From Gemmatimonadota bacterium (GTDB lineage: Bacteria; Gemmatimonadota; Gemmatimonadetes; Longimicrobiales; Gaopeijiaceae), in contig JAPPGF010000036.1 in NCBI GenBank assembly GCA_028875075.1, positions 1 through 64,000 on the forward strand: DNA of 64,000 nt. Direction: 5' to 3'. This document shows, piece after piece, positions 20,125 to 29,099 of the stretch. The notes beneath the pieces are model-generated. The model saw nothing but the letters and a program-made list of their open reading frames with translations, did no database searches and had not been told where the DNA came from. Within the stretch, counting starts at the first letter, position 1. The number at the start of each line of letters is the position of its first letter. Made by a program: the position numbers and the translations under genes.

Positions 20125-21654
20125 GTGTCCGAGGCAGATACCGTACTCGCGCTCCTGGCCGGGGGCGCCGACGCATCAACGGCCGTTGCTGCTCCCGGGC
20201 GGGAGCCCCTCGACTATGCGGGGTTCCGCGACCACATAGGGCGGACCATCGGTCGGCTGAACGAGCTGGGGATAGGGAGGGGCGACCGTGTCACCATCGT
20301 CCTCCCGAACGGCCCGGAGATGGCGTCGGCGTTCGTCTCGGTCGCCGCCGCCGCGACGACCGCCCCCCTCAATCCGAACTACCGCCGGAAGGAGTACGAC
20401 TTCTACCTCGAGGATCTCGGCGCGAAGGCGCTCCTCGTCGAGGCCGGAAGCGAGTCGGAATCGGTCGAGAGTGCGCGGAGTCTCGGGATCACGGTGCTCG
20501 AGCTCCACGTCCCCGCGGACGCGCGGGCGGGTGAGTTCGAGCTCGCGGCGGACCTTGACGGCCCGCCCGCCCCGGTGGCCTCGCCGGGTGCGGCCGGGTC
20601 CGGCGACATCGCCCTCATGCTCCACACCTCGGGGACCACCTCGCGACCGAAGCTCGTCCCCCTCCTTCAAAGCAACCTCGCGGCCTCGGCGGGCAACATC
20701 CGACGGACGCTCCGGCTCACACCGGAGGACGTCTGCCTCAACGTCATGCCGCTCTTTCACATCCACGGGCTCATAGCGCCCGTCCTCGCCTCGCTCTCGG
20801 CGGGAGCGGCGGTCTCATGCACCCCGGGCTTCAACGCGCTCCGCTTCTTCGGGTGGCTCGACGACGTCGCCCCGAGCTGGTACTCCGCGGTGCCGACGAT
20901 GCACCAGGCCGTCATCGCTCGCTCCTCGCGGAACCGCGAGTCGGTCGAACGCGCCAAGCTCCGTTTCATCCGTTCCTCCTCCGCCTCGCTTCCCCCGCAA
21001 GTGCTCCACGAGCTCGAGGACACATTCGGCGCGCCGGTGGTCGAGGCGTACGCGATGACCGAGGCCGCCCACCAGATGACCAGCAACCCCCTCCCTCCGG
21101 ATGAGCGGAAGCCCGGCTCGGTCGGACCGGCCGCCGGCCCCGAGGTCTCCGTCATGGACGAGGCCGGGACGCTCCTCGATGCCGGCGAAGTCGGCGAGGT
21201 CGTCATCCGGGGGCCGAATGTGACGCCGGGCTATGAGAACAACCCCACGGCGAACGCCGAGGCGTTCACGCACGGGTGGTTCCGGACCGGCGACCAGGGG
21301 GTCATGGACGCCGACGGCTACCTGACGCTCACCGGGCGGCTGAAGGAGATCATCAACCGCGGGGGGGAGAAGATCTCGCCGAAGGAGGTCGACGAGGCGC
21401 TGATGGACCACCCCGCCGTCGGGCAGGTCGTGACCTTCGCCGTCCCGCACGCGAAGCTCGGCGAGGAGGTCGCAGCCGCCGTCGTCCTCCGCGAGGGGGT
21501 CGAGGCGGCGCCCGCGGAGATCCGCGCCTTCGCCTCCGAGCGTCTCGCCGACTTCAAGGTCCCGCGGAGGGTCCTCGTCCTCGACGAGATCCCGAAGGGA
21601 CCGACGGGGAAGCTCCGCCGGATCGGGCTTGCCGAGCAGCTCGGCATCGCCTGA
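20125..21654 (+). CDS. AMP-forming acyl-CoA synthetase, Pcs60/AAE3 (oxalate-CoA ligase)-like
   Basis: 'LMLHTSGTTSRPKLVPL', 'EAYAMTEAAHQMTSNPLPPDERKPGSVG', 'LTGRLKEIINRGGEKISPKEV', 'PTGKLRR'; GTG with 'agggagga' RBS. Confidence 0.88.
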   Translation: MSEADTVLALLAGGADASTAVAAPGREPLDYAGFRDHIGRTIGRLNELGIGRGDRVTIVLPNGPEMASAFVSVAAAATTAPLNPNYRRKEYDFYLEDLGAKALLVEAGSESESVESARSLGITVLELHVPADARAGEFELAADLDGPPAPVASPGAAGSGDIALMLHTSGTTSRPKLVPLLQSNLAASAGNIRRTLRLTPEDVCLNVMPLFHIHGLIAPVLASLSAGAAVSCTPGFNALRFFGWLDDVAPSWYSAVPTMHQAVIARSSRNRESVERAKLRFIRSSSASLPPQVLHELEDTFGAPVVEAYAMTEAAHQMTSNPLPPDERKPGSVGPAAGPEVSVMDEAGTLLDAGEVGEVVIRGPNVTPGYENNPTANAEAFTHGWFRTGDQGVMDADGYLTLTGRLKEIINRGGEKISPKEVDEALMDHPAVGQVVTFAVPHAKLGEEVAAAVVLREGVEAAPAEIRAFASERLADFKVPRRVLVLDEIPKGPTGKLRRIGLAEQLGIA

Positions 21655-21666
21655 GCGGGGGCGGCC

Positions 21667-22671
21667 GTGCGGATCTGCATCTACGGGGCTGGCGCAGTCG
21701 GCGGCTACTTCGGGGTCAAGCTCGCGCTCGCCGGCGAGGAGGTGAGCCTCGTCGCCCGGGGCGCCCACCTGGAGGCGATCCGCCGGGACGGGCTCCGGCT
21801 CCGGATCGGGGGCGAGGAGTTCGTCGCCCGCCCGCCCGCGAGCGACGATCCTGCCGAGCTCGGCCCGCAGGACTATGTGATCGTCGCCGTGAAGGCCCAC
21901 TCGGCACCCCGGATCGTGGCTCCGATGCAGCCGCTACTCGGACCCGAGACGGCCGTCGTCACCGCGATGAACGGGGTGCCGTGGTGGTATTTCTACGGGC
22001 TTGAGGGCCCGTGGCGCGACCGCCGGCTCGCGAGCGTGGATCCCGGGGACGCGCAGTGGGAGGGAATCGGGCCCGGCCGGGCGATCGGCTGCGTCGTCTA
22101 CCCGGCGACCGAGATCGCCGAGCCCGGCGTGATCCGCCACCTTAGCGGGAACCGCTTCACCCTGGGCGAGCCCTCGGGGGAGAAGACCCCCCGGGTCAGG
22201 GCGCTCGCCCGCGCCCTCATCGGGGCGGGGTTCAGGGCCCCGGTCCGCTCGATCCGGAACGAGATCTGGGTGAAGCTCTGGGGGAACCTCTGCTTCAACC
22301 CGATCAGCGCGCTCACCGGGGAGACGCTCGACGTGGTCGCGAGCGATCCCGGTACCGTGGACGTCGCCCGCGGCATGATGGAGGAGGCGCGCCGGATCGG
22401 GGAGCGGCTCGGGATCCGCTTCGCCGTGGCGGTCGACCGGCGGATCGCCGGCGCGGCCGCCGTGGGGGCCCACCGCACTTCGATGCTCCAGGACCTCGAG
22501 CGCGGCCGCTCCCTCGAGATCGATGCCCTCGTCACGGCGGTCCAGGAGATGGGCCGGCTCGTCGGCGTCGAGACGCCGACGATCGACGTTGTCCTCTCCC
22601 TCGTCCGCCAGCGCGCCCGCCGCGAGGGGCTCTACGCCTACCCGAAGACCGGCACCCAGACCGTCCAGTAG
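21667..22671 (+). CDS. Ketopantoate reductase-family oxidoreductase
   Basis: Rossmann 'MRICIYGAGAVGGYFGVKLALAGEEVSLVARG', 'NEIWVKLWGNLCFNPISALTG'. Confidence 0.9.
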   Translation: MRICIYGAGAVGGYFGVKLALAGEEVSLVARGAHLEAIRRDGLRLRIGGEEFVARPPASDDPAELGPQDYVIVAVKAHSAPRIVAPMQPLLGPETAVVTAMNGVPWWYFYGLEGPWRDRRLASVDPGDAQWEGIGPGRAIGCVVYPATEIAEPGVIRHLSGNRFTLGEPSGEKTPRVRALARALIGAGFRAPVRSIRNEIWVKLWGNLCFNPISALTGETLDVVASDPGTVDVARGMMEEARRIGERLGIRFAVAVDRRIAGAAAVGAHRTSMLQDLERGRSLEIDALVTAVQEMGRLVGVETPTIDVVLSLVRQRARREGLYAYPKTGTQTVQ

Positions 22672-24149
22672 ATCGAGACGAGCGTCATCCCTGTGAAGAC
22701 GATGATGCTCGTCGTCGCGAAGAAGCGCGCGAACGGCGAGGGGTAGAAGTGCGGATCATCCTTCGGGATGACGAGGAGACAGTAGCGGAAGTTCAGGTAG
22801 AAGATCACCGGGGCGACGAACGCGGCGAGCGCGGAGGCGACCAGTACGAGGAAGACCGGGCGTTCGAGCCCCGCGATGATGAGTACCGAGGCGACGAGCG
22901 AGTATAGCATCGTCGCGCGGTAGATGTTGTACTCCGAATACCAGCGGCTCCGGTGTTCGGGGGTGAGCGCGTCCGGGTCGAGCCCGCTCAGCCGCGCCGT
23001 CCTCGGAAAGAGATTCCGGCAGCAGGCTCCGACGATCCTCGGCCACCCGTCGAAGTAGTTGAACGCCGTCGAGAACGTCGCAGCGAAGGCCCCGAGCATG
23101 AAGATGGTCATCATCCCCGGGCCCAGGCTCTCGGTGAAGATCCCGGCGATCTCGCCCATGACCGCCTGCCCCTCGACGGCGCTCGGATAGAGCCATACGG
23201 CGGCGAGAAGGACGAAGATCGCCGCGAGGATGAAGGAGATCAGGTGTCCCTGGCGGAAGTCCAGCGTCCCGATCCTGAACCAGCTCCGGCAGTACTCCGA
23301 CGCGTTCTCCGGGAGCCGGCTCGTGTCGACGGCGAGTTTCCCCCGGTCGGGCGCGAAGGGATCGAACGGCTCGGCGATCCCGAGCCCCTCGAGTTGCTCG
23401 CGGATCCGGCTCATCCCCTTCTTCTTCGCCTTGCCCCACTCGGATGCCTGGAGCGAGACATCGATCCCCGTGGGAAGGAGCCCGAGGAAGGCGGCGATGA
23501 TGAGCCAGGAGCCGTCCGGGATCTCGACGAGGAAGAAGCGGCCCATCTCGGCGAGCGGGGCCGGCTCGGCCAGATATACGGCGAGCGTCGAGACCACGAG
23601 GATCGCGGCGAGGATCTTCGCCGAGACCTCGACCGCCTTGTAGCGCCCCCGCAGTATGATGGCCACCGAGACCACGGCGAGGATGAGCCCGTAGACGGTG
23701 AGCGAGATGGGAAGGCCCATCGCCTCGGTTCCCACGTAGTAGAGGACGGCGGCTGCGGCGATGAGGCGGCCTGCTTGGCCCAGCGCGCACTGGATGATCG
23801 TGGTCACGAGCACGTACCAGAGCGGCCATTTCCGCCACGCGGTGCTGTAGGCCTCGATCATGCTCTTGCCGGTCGCGTTCGTGAAGCGGAAGGCCATCTC
23901 GAACCCGTAGTACTTGAAGATGTAGGCCAGCGGGAGGCACCAGAGGAGCGCGTACCCGAAGCGCCCGCCGGCGGTGGGCGCGGTGACGAGGTGGCTCGTG
24001 CCGATCCCGGTCATCATCAGGATGACCCCCGGGCCGAAGTGGCCGAGGAGCCCCCGGAGCGACATGTCCGGCATCTCGAGGTCGGTGAATGTGCTCTGGT
24101 TCGGGGCGTCCGGAGCGCGTCGGCTCTTCGGCTCGGTGCTCATGGGCAT
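22638..24149 (-). CDS. Nramp-fold transporter, divergent (lacks DPGN and MPH motifs)
   Basis: Multi-TM 'GHFGPGVILMMTGIGTSHLVTAPTAGGRFGYALLWCLPLAYIFKYYGFEMAFRFTNATGKSMIEAY'; 'LLPTGIDVSLQASEWGKAKK' in the TM6 position; start uncertain. Confidence 0.75.
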   Translation of the reverse strand: MPMSTEPKSRRAPDAPNQSTFTDLEMPDMSLRGLLGHFGPGVILMMTGIGTSHLVTAPTAGGRFGYALLWCLPLAYIFKYYGFEMAFRFTNATGKSMIEAYSTAWRKWPLWYVLVTTIIQCALGQAGRLIAAAAVLYYVGTEAMGLPISLTVYGLILAVVSVAIILRGRYKAVEVSAKILAAILVVSTLAVYLAEPAPLAEMGRFFLVEIPDGSWLIIAAFLGLLPTGIDVSLQASEWGKAKKKGMSRIREQLEGLGIAEPFDPFAPDRGKLAVDTSRLPENASEYCRSWFRIGTLDFRQGHLISFILAAIFVLLAAVWLYPSAVEGQAVMGEIAGIFTESLGPGMMTIFMLGAFAATFSTAFNYFDGWPRIVGACCRNLFPRTARLSGLDPDALTPEHRSRWYSEYNIYRATMLYSLVASVLIIAGLERPVFLVLVASALAAFVAPVIFYLNFRYCLLVIPKDDPHFYPSPFARFFATTSIIVFTGMTLVSIYWTVWVPVFG

Positions 24150-24439
24150 CTTCGGGTGCGGCGTCGCTCTCGTCTTGGCCCCCTCGGGGGCGGAACGGAC
24201 CATATTGCGGGCGGGCCCCGGGGGTGGGCAATGGACGGGCGAGGGGGCGATGCACACTTCAGTGCCCCGACGATGCGCACCGGTGGGGCTCCGGAAGCTA
24301 CCGCACGCGAACGTCTTACGCCTCCGCACCTCGACCGGCCGGTGCCGATCGGGGTGCTCAGGCGGTGCTGGGAGCGACCCGGCAGTCCGGGGGCCTGCTG
24401 CGGGTTGGGGGCCGGGTGTGTTTGCGCACTCCTGTCCCT

Positions 24440-24701
24440 CCCCCTCGGGTCGCTCCCAGCCAGCAATCCCTTGCGGGAAGGCCTCCAGGCGCCGCTTCGA
24501 GGCGGTGGATCACCGGCCCCAGTAGTGGGCGCTGGCGCACGCCTCCATCGCCACCGTGCAGGGCGGCTGCGAGGCGAGAAAGCCCAGCAGCTTCTCACGG
24601 CTCAGCTTTCTACGGTACGCAACCGATCCGTCCGCTCTCGCCCCGTGCATCTGAAAGCTGCGCTTTGCCAGATCGATCCCGATGAGGCCAACCTCGTCCA
24701 T
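24440..24701 (-). mobile_element. IS110-family transposase remnant (N-terminal, truncated and frameshifted)
   Basis: 'MDEVGLIGIDLAKRSFQMHGARADGSVAYRRKLSREKLLGFLASQPPCTVAMEACASAHYWGR' then stop; 'VIHRLEA' continues in another frame before homology is lost. Confidence 0.8.
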
Positions 24702-24814
24702 GTGGATGCCTCCTCCCTCAGATGGTCGACTAAATCGCTTCAGTACCATCTTGGCACATCGCGATGCCGTCGGGAGGGGGCGTCCACTCCATCGGGAATC
24801 CGACCCCGTGAATC

Positions 24815-24882
24815 CCCTAAATTCAATGGGTGCTGCAGGATTCGGACCCACGCCCTCCTGCCCACTAGACAGGCAGGACCCA
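24815..24882 (-). other. tRNA-3'-half-like / IS110 end non-coding segment
   Basis: Minus strand TGCCT-GTCTAGT-GGGCA (anticodon-arm-like), GTGGG-TCCGAAT-CCTGC (T-arm-like), AGCACCC; no D-arm. Confidence 0.25.
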
Positions 24883-25213
24883 GGACGGGGGCCATGTGGC
24901 AGTTTCATCTCTCGAAGTCGGCTTGACAACGGCGGCCAAGACTCGGCTACCCAGAGGAACACGTCTTGTTGGCCGGGTTAGGACAGCGCGGCGTCACCAC
25001 GTTGCGAGCCCATCTACATCGACAGACCACGCCGCGGCCGTCGGCTGTTGCCGGAACCTGTGAGTCGGGAGAGTGTTGTACCAAGTACCAACGGCCCTTG
25101 ACGGCTATGTGTTCCAACCCAATCTTTAAGGGCTATTGAATTCTCATAAGTTCATCTTCACGCCGGTTTTCCTAGTGGTTTCTGGCCGGTGCTCTGGAGT
25201 CAAACCCGAGACC

Positions 25214-26152
25214 ATGGTCACTGCCACCAAGTCGAGAAACAAGACGGGCGCCACGGCTACGTCCCGAGGACGCAAGGGAAAGAGCGGAGGGCGCAATCTG
25301 CTCTCTGGCTTCGACGCGACTCTCGATGAGCAGACTGTCCTAGACCAGTATCTGCACGACGTGAGCCGTCACGAGCTAATCACGCCGGAAATGGAGAAGG
25401 TTCTCGGGGCTCGCGCGCAGAACGGGGACGAACGGGCAGTCCAGGAACTCGCCAAGGCAAACCTGCGCTTCGTCATCAGCGTAGCCAAGAAGTATCAAAA
25501 CCGTGGGGTGTCCCTCACCGACCTGATCCAAGAGGGCAACGTCGGCTTGGTAACGGCGGCCCGCAAGTTCGATCCGGAACAGGGCGTGAAGTTCATCTCC
25601 TACGCGGTTTGGTGGATTCGTCAGGCCATTCTCGCGTCGCTCGCCAATCACGGCCGAGCGGTACGGGTGCCGCTTAACCGGGCGAGCGATCTCGCGCGCA
25701 TCTTCCGTGAGAAGGAACGGCTCAAGCAGGATCTGGGGCGCGATCCCACGCCGGACGAGCTTTCCAATGCTACCGACCTGACGCCGGAGCTAATCGAGTC
25801 GCTGCAGACGCTTAATGCCGCCGAGATTCGACTCGACGCGCCGATCGGCGACAGTGAGGACTCGCAACTTGTGGAGCGGTTCATCACCGAAGAGGCCGCG
25901 GAGCCAGAGTTCGAAGTCGAGAACCGACTACTTTCCGAGTCCGTGAGCGAGGCGCTCGAGTCGCTTGAGCCCCGTGATGCGAAGGTGCTGAGGCTCTACT
26001 TTGGCCTCGAAGGCGAGCGCGAACACACGCTTGAAGAAATCGGCAATCTGCTCGGTGTGACGCGCGAGCGAATCCGCCAGCTCCGGGACCGCGCACTGCG
26101 ACGGTTGCGTGATGGAAACAAGGGTGCCGCCCTAGAGTCCTTCGCGGCGTGA
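25214..26152 (+). CDS. RNA polymerase sigma-70 family factor (RpoD/RpoS-like, second copy)
   Basis: 'KANLRFVISVAKKYQNRGVSLTDLIQEGNVGLVTAARKFDPEQGVKFISYAVWWIRQ', 'LEEIGNLLGVTRERIRQLRDRALRRLR'. Confidence 0.95.
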   Translation: MVTATKSRNKTGATATSRGRKGKSGGRNLLSGFDATLDEQTVLDQYLHDVSRHELITPEMEKVLGARAQNGDERAVQELAKANLRFVISVAKKYQNRGVSLTDLIQEGNVGLVTAARKFDPEQGVKFISYAVWWIRQAILASLANHGRAVRVPLNRASDLARIFREKERLKQDLGRDPTPDELSNATDLTPELIESLQTLNAAEIRLDAPIGDSEDSQLVERFITEEAAEPEFEVENRLLSESVSEALESLEPRDAKVLRLYFGLEGEREHTLEEIGNLLGVTRERIRQLRDRALRRLRDGNKGAALESFAA

Positions 26153-26319
26153 CTTGGGACTCGTGAACCGAGCATGATGTCGAGCCACCCATTGGTGGCC
26201 ACTTCGAAACTGATCGCCGCCTCTCCGTCTTCCCAGCTGTGGATGTGGAGGGGCGGCATGGTTTCGTCCGCCCAAGTGCTCTGGGCCGAGCCCGTCGGGG
26301 GATTAGCCGACAGTCTTTG

Positions 26320-27231
26320 ATGCGGGGCCAAGTGATCGCGGTGGCCGGCGGCACCTACACGCTTCGGCTTGAGAGCGGGCGTGAGGTCTCCGCGAAGCTC
26401 CGTGGGCGTCTCAAGCTGGGTGCGCGTGTGCGTGCCGAGGCGCGCGTCGTGATCGGCGATCATGTCGAGGTTTCGGAGCGACTTGACGGGATCGTGACGA
26501 TCGAGGCCCTGCGCACCCGTTCCAGCGTCGTCGTTCGGAAGGTACGGGGTGGTAGGCCCAAGCTGCTTGCAGCCAACCTCGATCGGGTTTGCGCGGTAGT
26601 CGCAGCCCAGCCTCCACCCCCGCCGCAACTAATCGACCGACTCCTAGTTATGGCTGAGGCCAACCGTATTCCATCTTTACTCGTGCTCAACAAGATCGAC
26701 CTCCCAGGAACAGCCGAGATAAAGACTAGACTGAGGGCGCGCTACTTGGGGATAGGCTATCCGGTGTTTGCCGTGAGTGCCCTCGAAGGGACCGGTATAG
26801 AAGCGCTCAGGGAGCTCCTCTGCCAGGGCATCTCGGCGCTGATGGGGCCGAGCGGGGTCGGAAAGTCCGCGCTGCTGAATGCGATGGAGCCGGAGGCCAG
26901 ACTGCGCACGGGCCCACTGTCGACCAAGACGGGATCAGGACGTCACACTACCGTATCGTCGCGGCTGATCTCGCTGTCGTGCGGCGGGTGGGTCGCCGAC
27001 ACTCCGGGCTTCAGCGATGTCGGCATCTGGCAGTTGCATCCCACCGAGCTCGGCCGCTGCTTCCCAGAGCTGGGCAGGCTGGAGTGCGGTTGCCGCTTCG
27101 CGGGTTGTACGCATCTGAAGGAGCCGGACTGCGCCGTCCGAAAGGCAGTCGAGGAAGGGCAAATCGCGCCCCAGCGATACGACAGCTACGCTGCACTACG
27201 TGCCGAAGCTGAGACGACGCGCGCTCGCTGA
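26320..27231 (+). CDS. rsgA: Ribosome small-subunit-dependent GTPase A
   Basis: Circularly permuted GTPase order: NKIDL, GPSGVGKSALLNA, DTPGFSD, then zinc-binding CGCRFAGCTHLKEPDCAV. Confidence 0.95.
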   Translation: MRGQVIAVAGGTYTLRLESGREVSAKLRGRLKLGARVRAEARVVIGDHVEVSERLDGIVTIEALRTRSSVVVRKVRGGRPKLLAANLDRVCAVVAAQPPPPPQLIDRLLVMAEANRIPSLLVLNKIDLPGTAEIKTRLRARYLGIGYPVFAVSALEGTGIEALRELLCQGISALMGPSGVGKSALLNAMEPEARLRTGPLSTKTGSGRHTTVSSRLISLSCGGWVADTPGFSDVGIWQLHPTELGRCFPELGRLECGCRFAGCTHLKEPDCAVRKAVEEGQIAPQRYDSYAALRAEAETTRAR

Positions 27232-27235
27232 GACC

Positions 27236-28033
27236 TCAGCCGGGCCTCCCGGGAGGCGGGTCGAGCGGCACCACTCTCGGGGCGCCCACCACGGGGTCGC
27301 AATCCACGTGCAGTGGCCACCGATACACGCTCTCCATTACTTCTTCGCGCAGGACCTTCCGCGGAGGGCCCTGTGCGGCCACACGACCGCGATGCAGGAG
27401 CACGACACGGTCGGCGAATCGCGCAGCGAGATTGAGTTGGTGAGTAATCAGTAGCACGGTCATACCGCGGTCGGCCCACCGGCGGAGCAGGCCGACAATC
27501 GTCATCTTGTGACTGATGTCGAGGCTCGCGGTTGGCTCGTCTAGCGCGAGCACGCGCGGTTCCTGGGCGAGCGCCCGCGCAATACGCACGCGCTGCAACT
27601 CACCGCCTGACAGCGTCGTTACACGGCGTGCCGCGAGCTCCGTGACGTCGCAACGCTTGAGCGCACGCTGGATTACCCTGCGATCGTGGGGGCGCTCGGC
27701 GCGGAGCGGCCCTTGGTGCGGATAGCGGCCCATCGCCACGAGCTCCCGCGCGGTGACCGGGAACGCGGTCGCCTCGTTTTGCGAAACGACGCCAACGAGG
27801 CGTGCTAGCTCGCGACGGTTCCAGGCCCGCGCGTCGGTGCCGTCCACGGTTGCCCTCCCTGCGCTAGGCGCCATGACGCCCAGCAGTGCGCGCAACAGAG
27901 TAGACTTGCCCGACCCGTTCGGTCCGAGCACAGCCGTGAACGACCCAGTGGGTACTTCAAGCGTCACCCGGTCCAGGGCCGGCCTCCGTCTGCCCGGGTA
28001 ACCGGCGGAAAGGTTCTCGGCGGCCAGCTTCAC
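27236..28033 (-). CDS. ABC transporter ATPase, FecE/BtuD-like
   Basis: GPNGSGKSTLL, LSGGELQRVRIARAL, LALDEPTASLD; operon with FecCD permease. Confidence 0.94.
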   Translation of the reverse strand: MKLAAENLSAGYPGRRRPALDRVTLEVPTGSFTAVLGPNGSGKSTLLRALLGVMAPSAGRATVDGTDARAWNRRELARLVGVVSQNEATAFPVTARELVAMGRYPHQGPLRAERPHDRRVIQRALKRCDVTELAARRVTTLSGGELQRVRIARALAQEPRVLALDEPTASLDISHKMTIVGLLRRWADRGMTVLLITHQLNLAARFADRVVLLHRGRVAAQGPPRKVLREEVMESVYRWPLHVDCDPVVGAPRVVPLDPPPGRPG

Positions 28034-28097
28034 GGCTGTCCACCAACGAGGTCGGGTAGAAGCCGGATAGGGTGGTGTGAGCCGAAATCGAACCAGA

Positions 28098-29099
28098 TCA
28101 CTGGTGGCTACGTCGCAGTAGGAGCAAGAACAGCGGTACGCCGACGAACGCCGTGACCACTCCGATCGGAATCTCTGTCGGTGCAAGCGCGACTCGGGCA
28201 ATCAAATCGGCCAACACGAGGAAAACGGCGCCGGCGAGAAAGCTCAACGGAAGAAGCTTGCGGTGAGCGGAGCCGACAGAGAGACGCACAGCGTGCGGCA
28301 CGATCAGCCCGACGAAACCAATCACACCGGCCATGCCGACGCCGGCTGCGGTAACGAGCGACGCGACGCCGAGAGCCGTACGCTTCACGCGCTCGACGTC
28401 TGTGCCCAAGAAGCTCGCGGTTTCCTCACCGATCGCCATGAGATCAAGCGAGCGCGCGAGTGCAATCAGCACTAGCCCTGCCGGAAGCGTGTAGGTCGCG
28501 CCGACGAGGACGGTCCGCCACTGGGCGCCTCCTAGACTTCCCATCATCCAGAGCATGGCTCCACGTACTGCGGGGGCATCCGATAGGGCAAGTACGAGTG
28601 CGATCACGCCGGTGAAGAACGTGCCCACGACGACCCCGGCCAGCAGCAGCACACGGACATCGAGCGAGTGATCCACGGCAGTTGCGACTCCGAACACGAG
28701 CGCGATCGCTACAAGAGCGCCTACGAACGCAGCTGCTGGGAGCACCCACGAGCCCGCCGCGACCAACCCCAACCCGAGCGTCAGCACGGCCGCAGCCGCG
28801 GCGCCGCCGCTGATACCCAGGATGTACGGTTCCGCCAGCGGATTACGTAGCAGCGCCTGTAAGGTCGCACCGGCCAGAGCGAGACCACCGCCGACTACCA
28901 CAGCAAGGAGTGCTCGCGGCAGGCGGAGCTGTACTACGATCTCACGGTGGATGGGGTCACCCGTACCGCTCAGGGCACCGAGCACCTGCGCGCTCGACAG
29001 GGGCACCGAACCGAATCGAACTGCCGTCAGCACGGAGGCCACGACAGCGACTCCGAGTAGCAATACGGCAGTCCACTGGCGACCGCCGGCCGGACTCAC
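28098..29099 (-). CDS. ABC transporter permease, FecCD/BtuC family
   Basis: 'VVVGGGLALAGATLQALLRNPLAEPYILGISGGAAAAAVL', 'GFVGLIVPHAVRL'. Confidence 0.95.
   Translation of the reverse strand: MSPAGGRQWTAVLLLGVAVVASVLTAVRFGSVPLSSAQVLGALSGTGDPIHREIVVQLRLPRALLAVVVGGGLALAGATLQALLRNPLAEPYILGISGGAAAAAVLTLGLGLVAAGSWVLPAAAFVGALVAIALVFGVATAVDHSLDVRVLLLAGVVVGTFFTGVIALVLALSDAPAVRGAMLWMMGSLGGAQWRTVLVGATYTLPAGLVLIALARSLDLMAIGEETASFLGTDVERVKRTALGVASLVTAAGVGMAGVIGFVGLIVPHAVRLSVGSAHRKLLPLSFLAGAVFLVLADLIARVALAPTEIPIGVVTAFVGVPLFLLLLRRSHQ

Larger units (their letters stand above)
19505..24960. other. Putative horizontally acquired island with elevated GC
   Basis: Very GC-rich; long antisense spurious ORFs open on both strands (e.g. 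22953..24926 +, 657 aa; 22756..24255 -, 499 aa); bounded by a broken PP2C gene and an IS110 remnant. Confidence 0.5.

Noticed and set aside
20815-21900. 361-aa ORF on - strand
   Set aside because: Antisense to the acyl-CoA ligase, low-complexity acidic/Arg composition
22756-24255. 499-aa ORF on - strand
   Set aside because: Out-of-frame shadow of the transporter CDS; Arg/His/Pro-rich with no recognisable domain
22953-24926. 657-aa ORF on + strand
   Set aside because: Antisense to the Nramp-fold gene; Asp/Glu/Arg/Gly-rich composition typical of spurious ORFs in very GC-rich DNA
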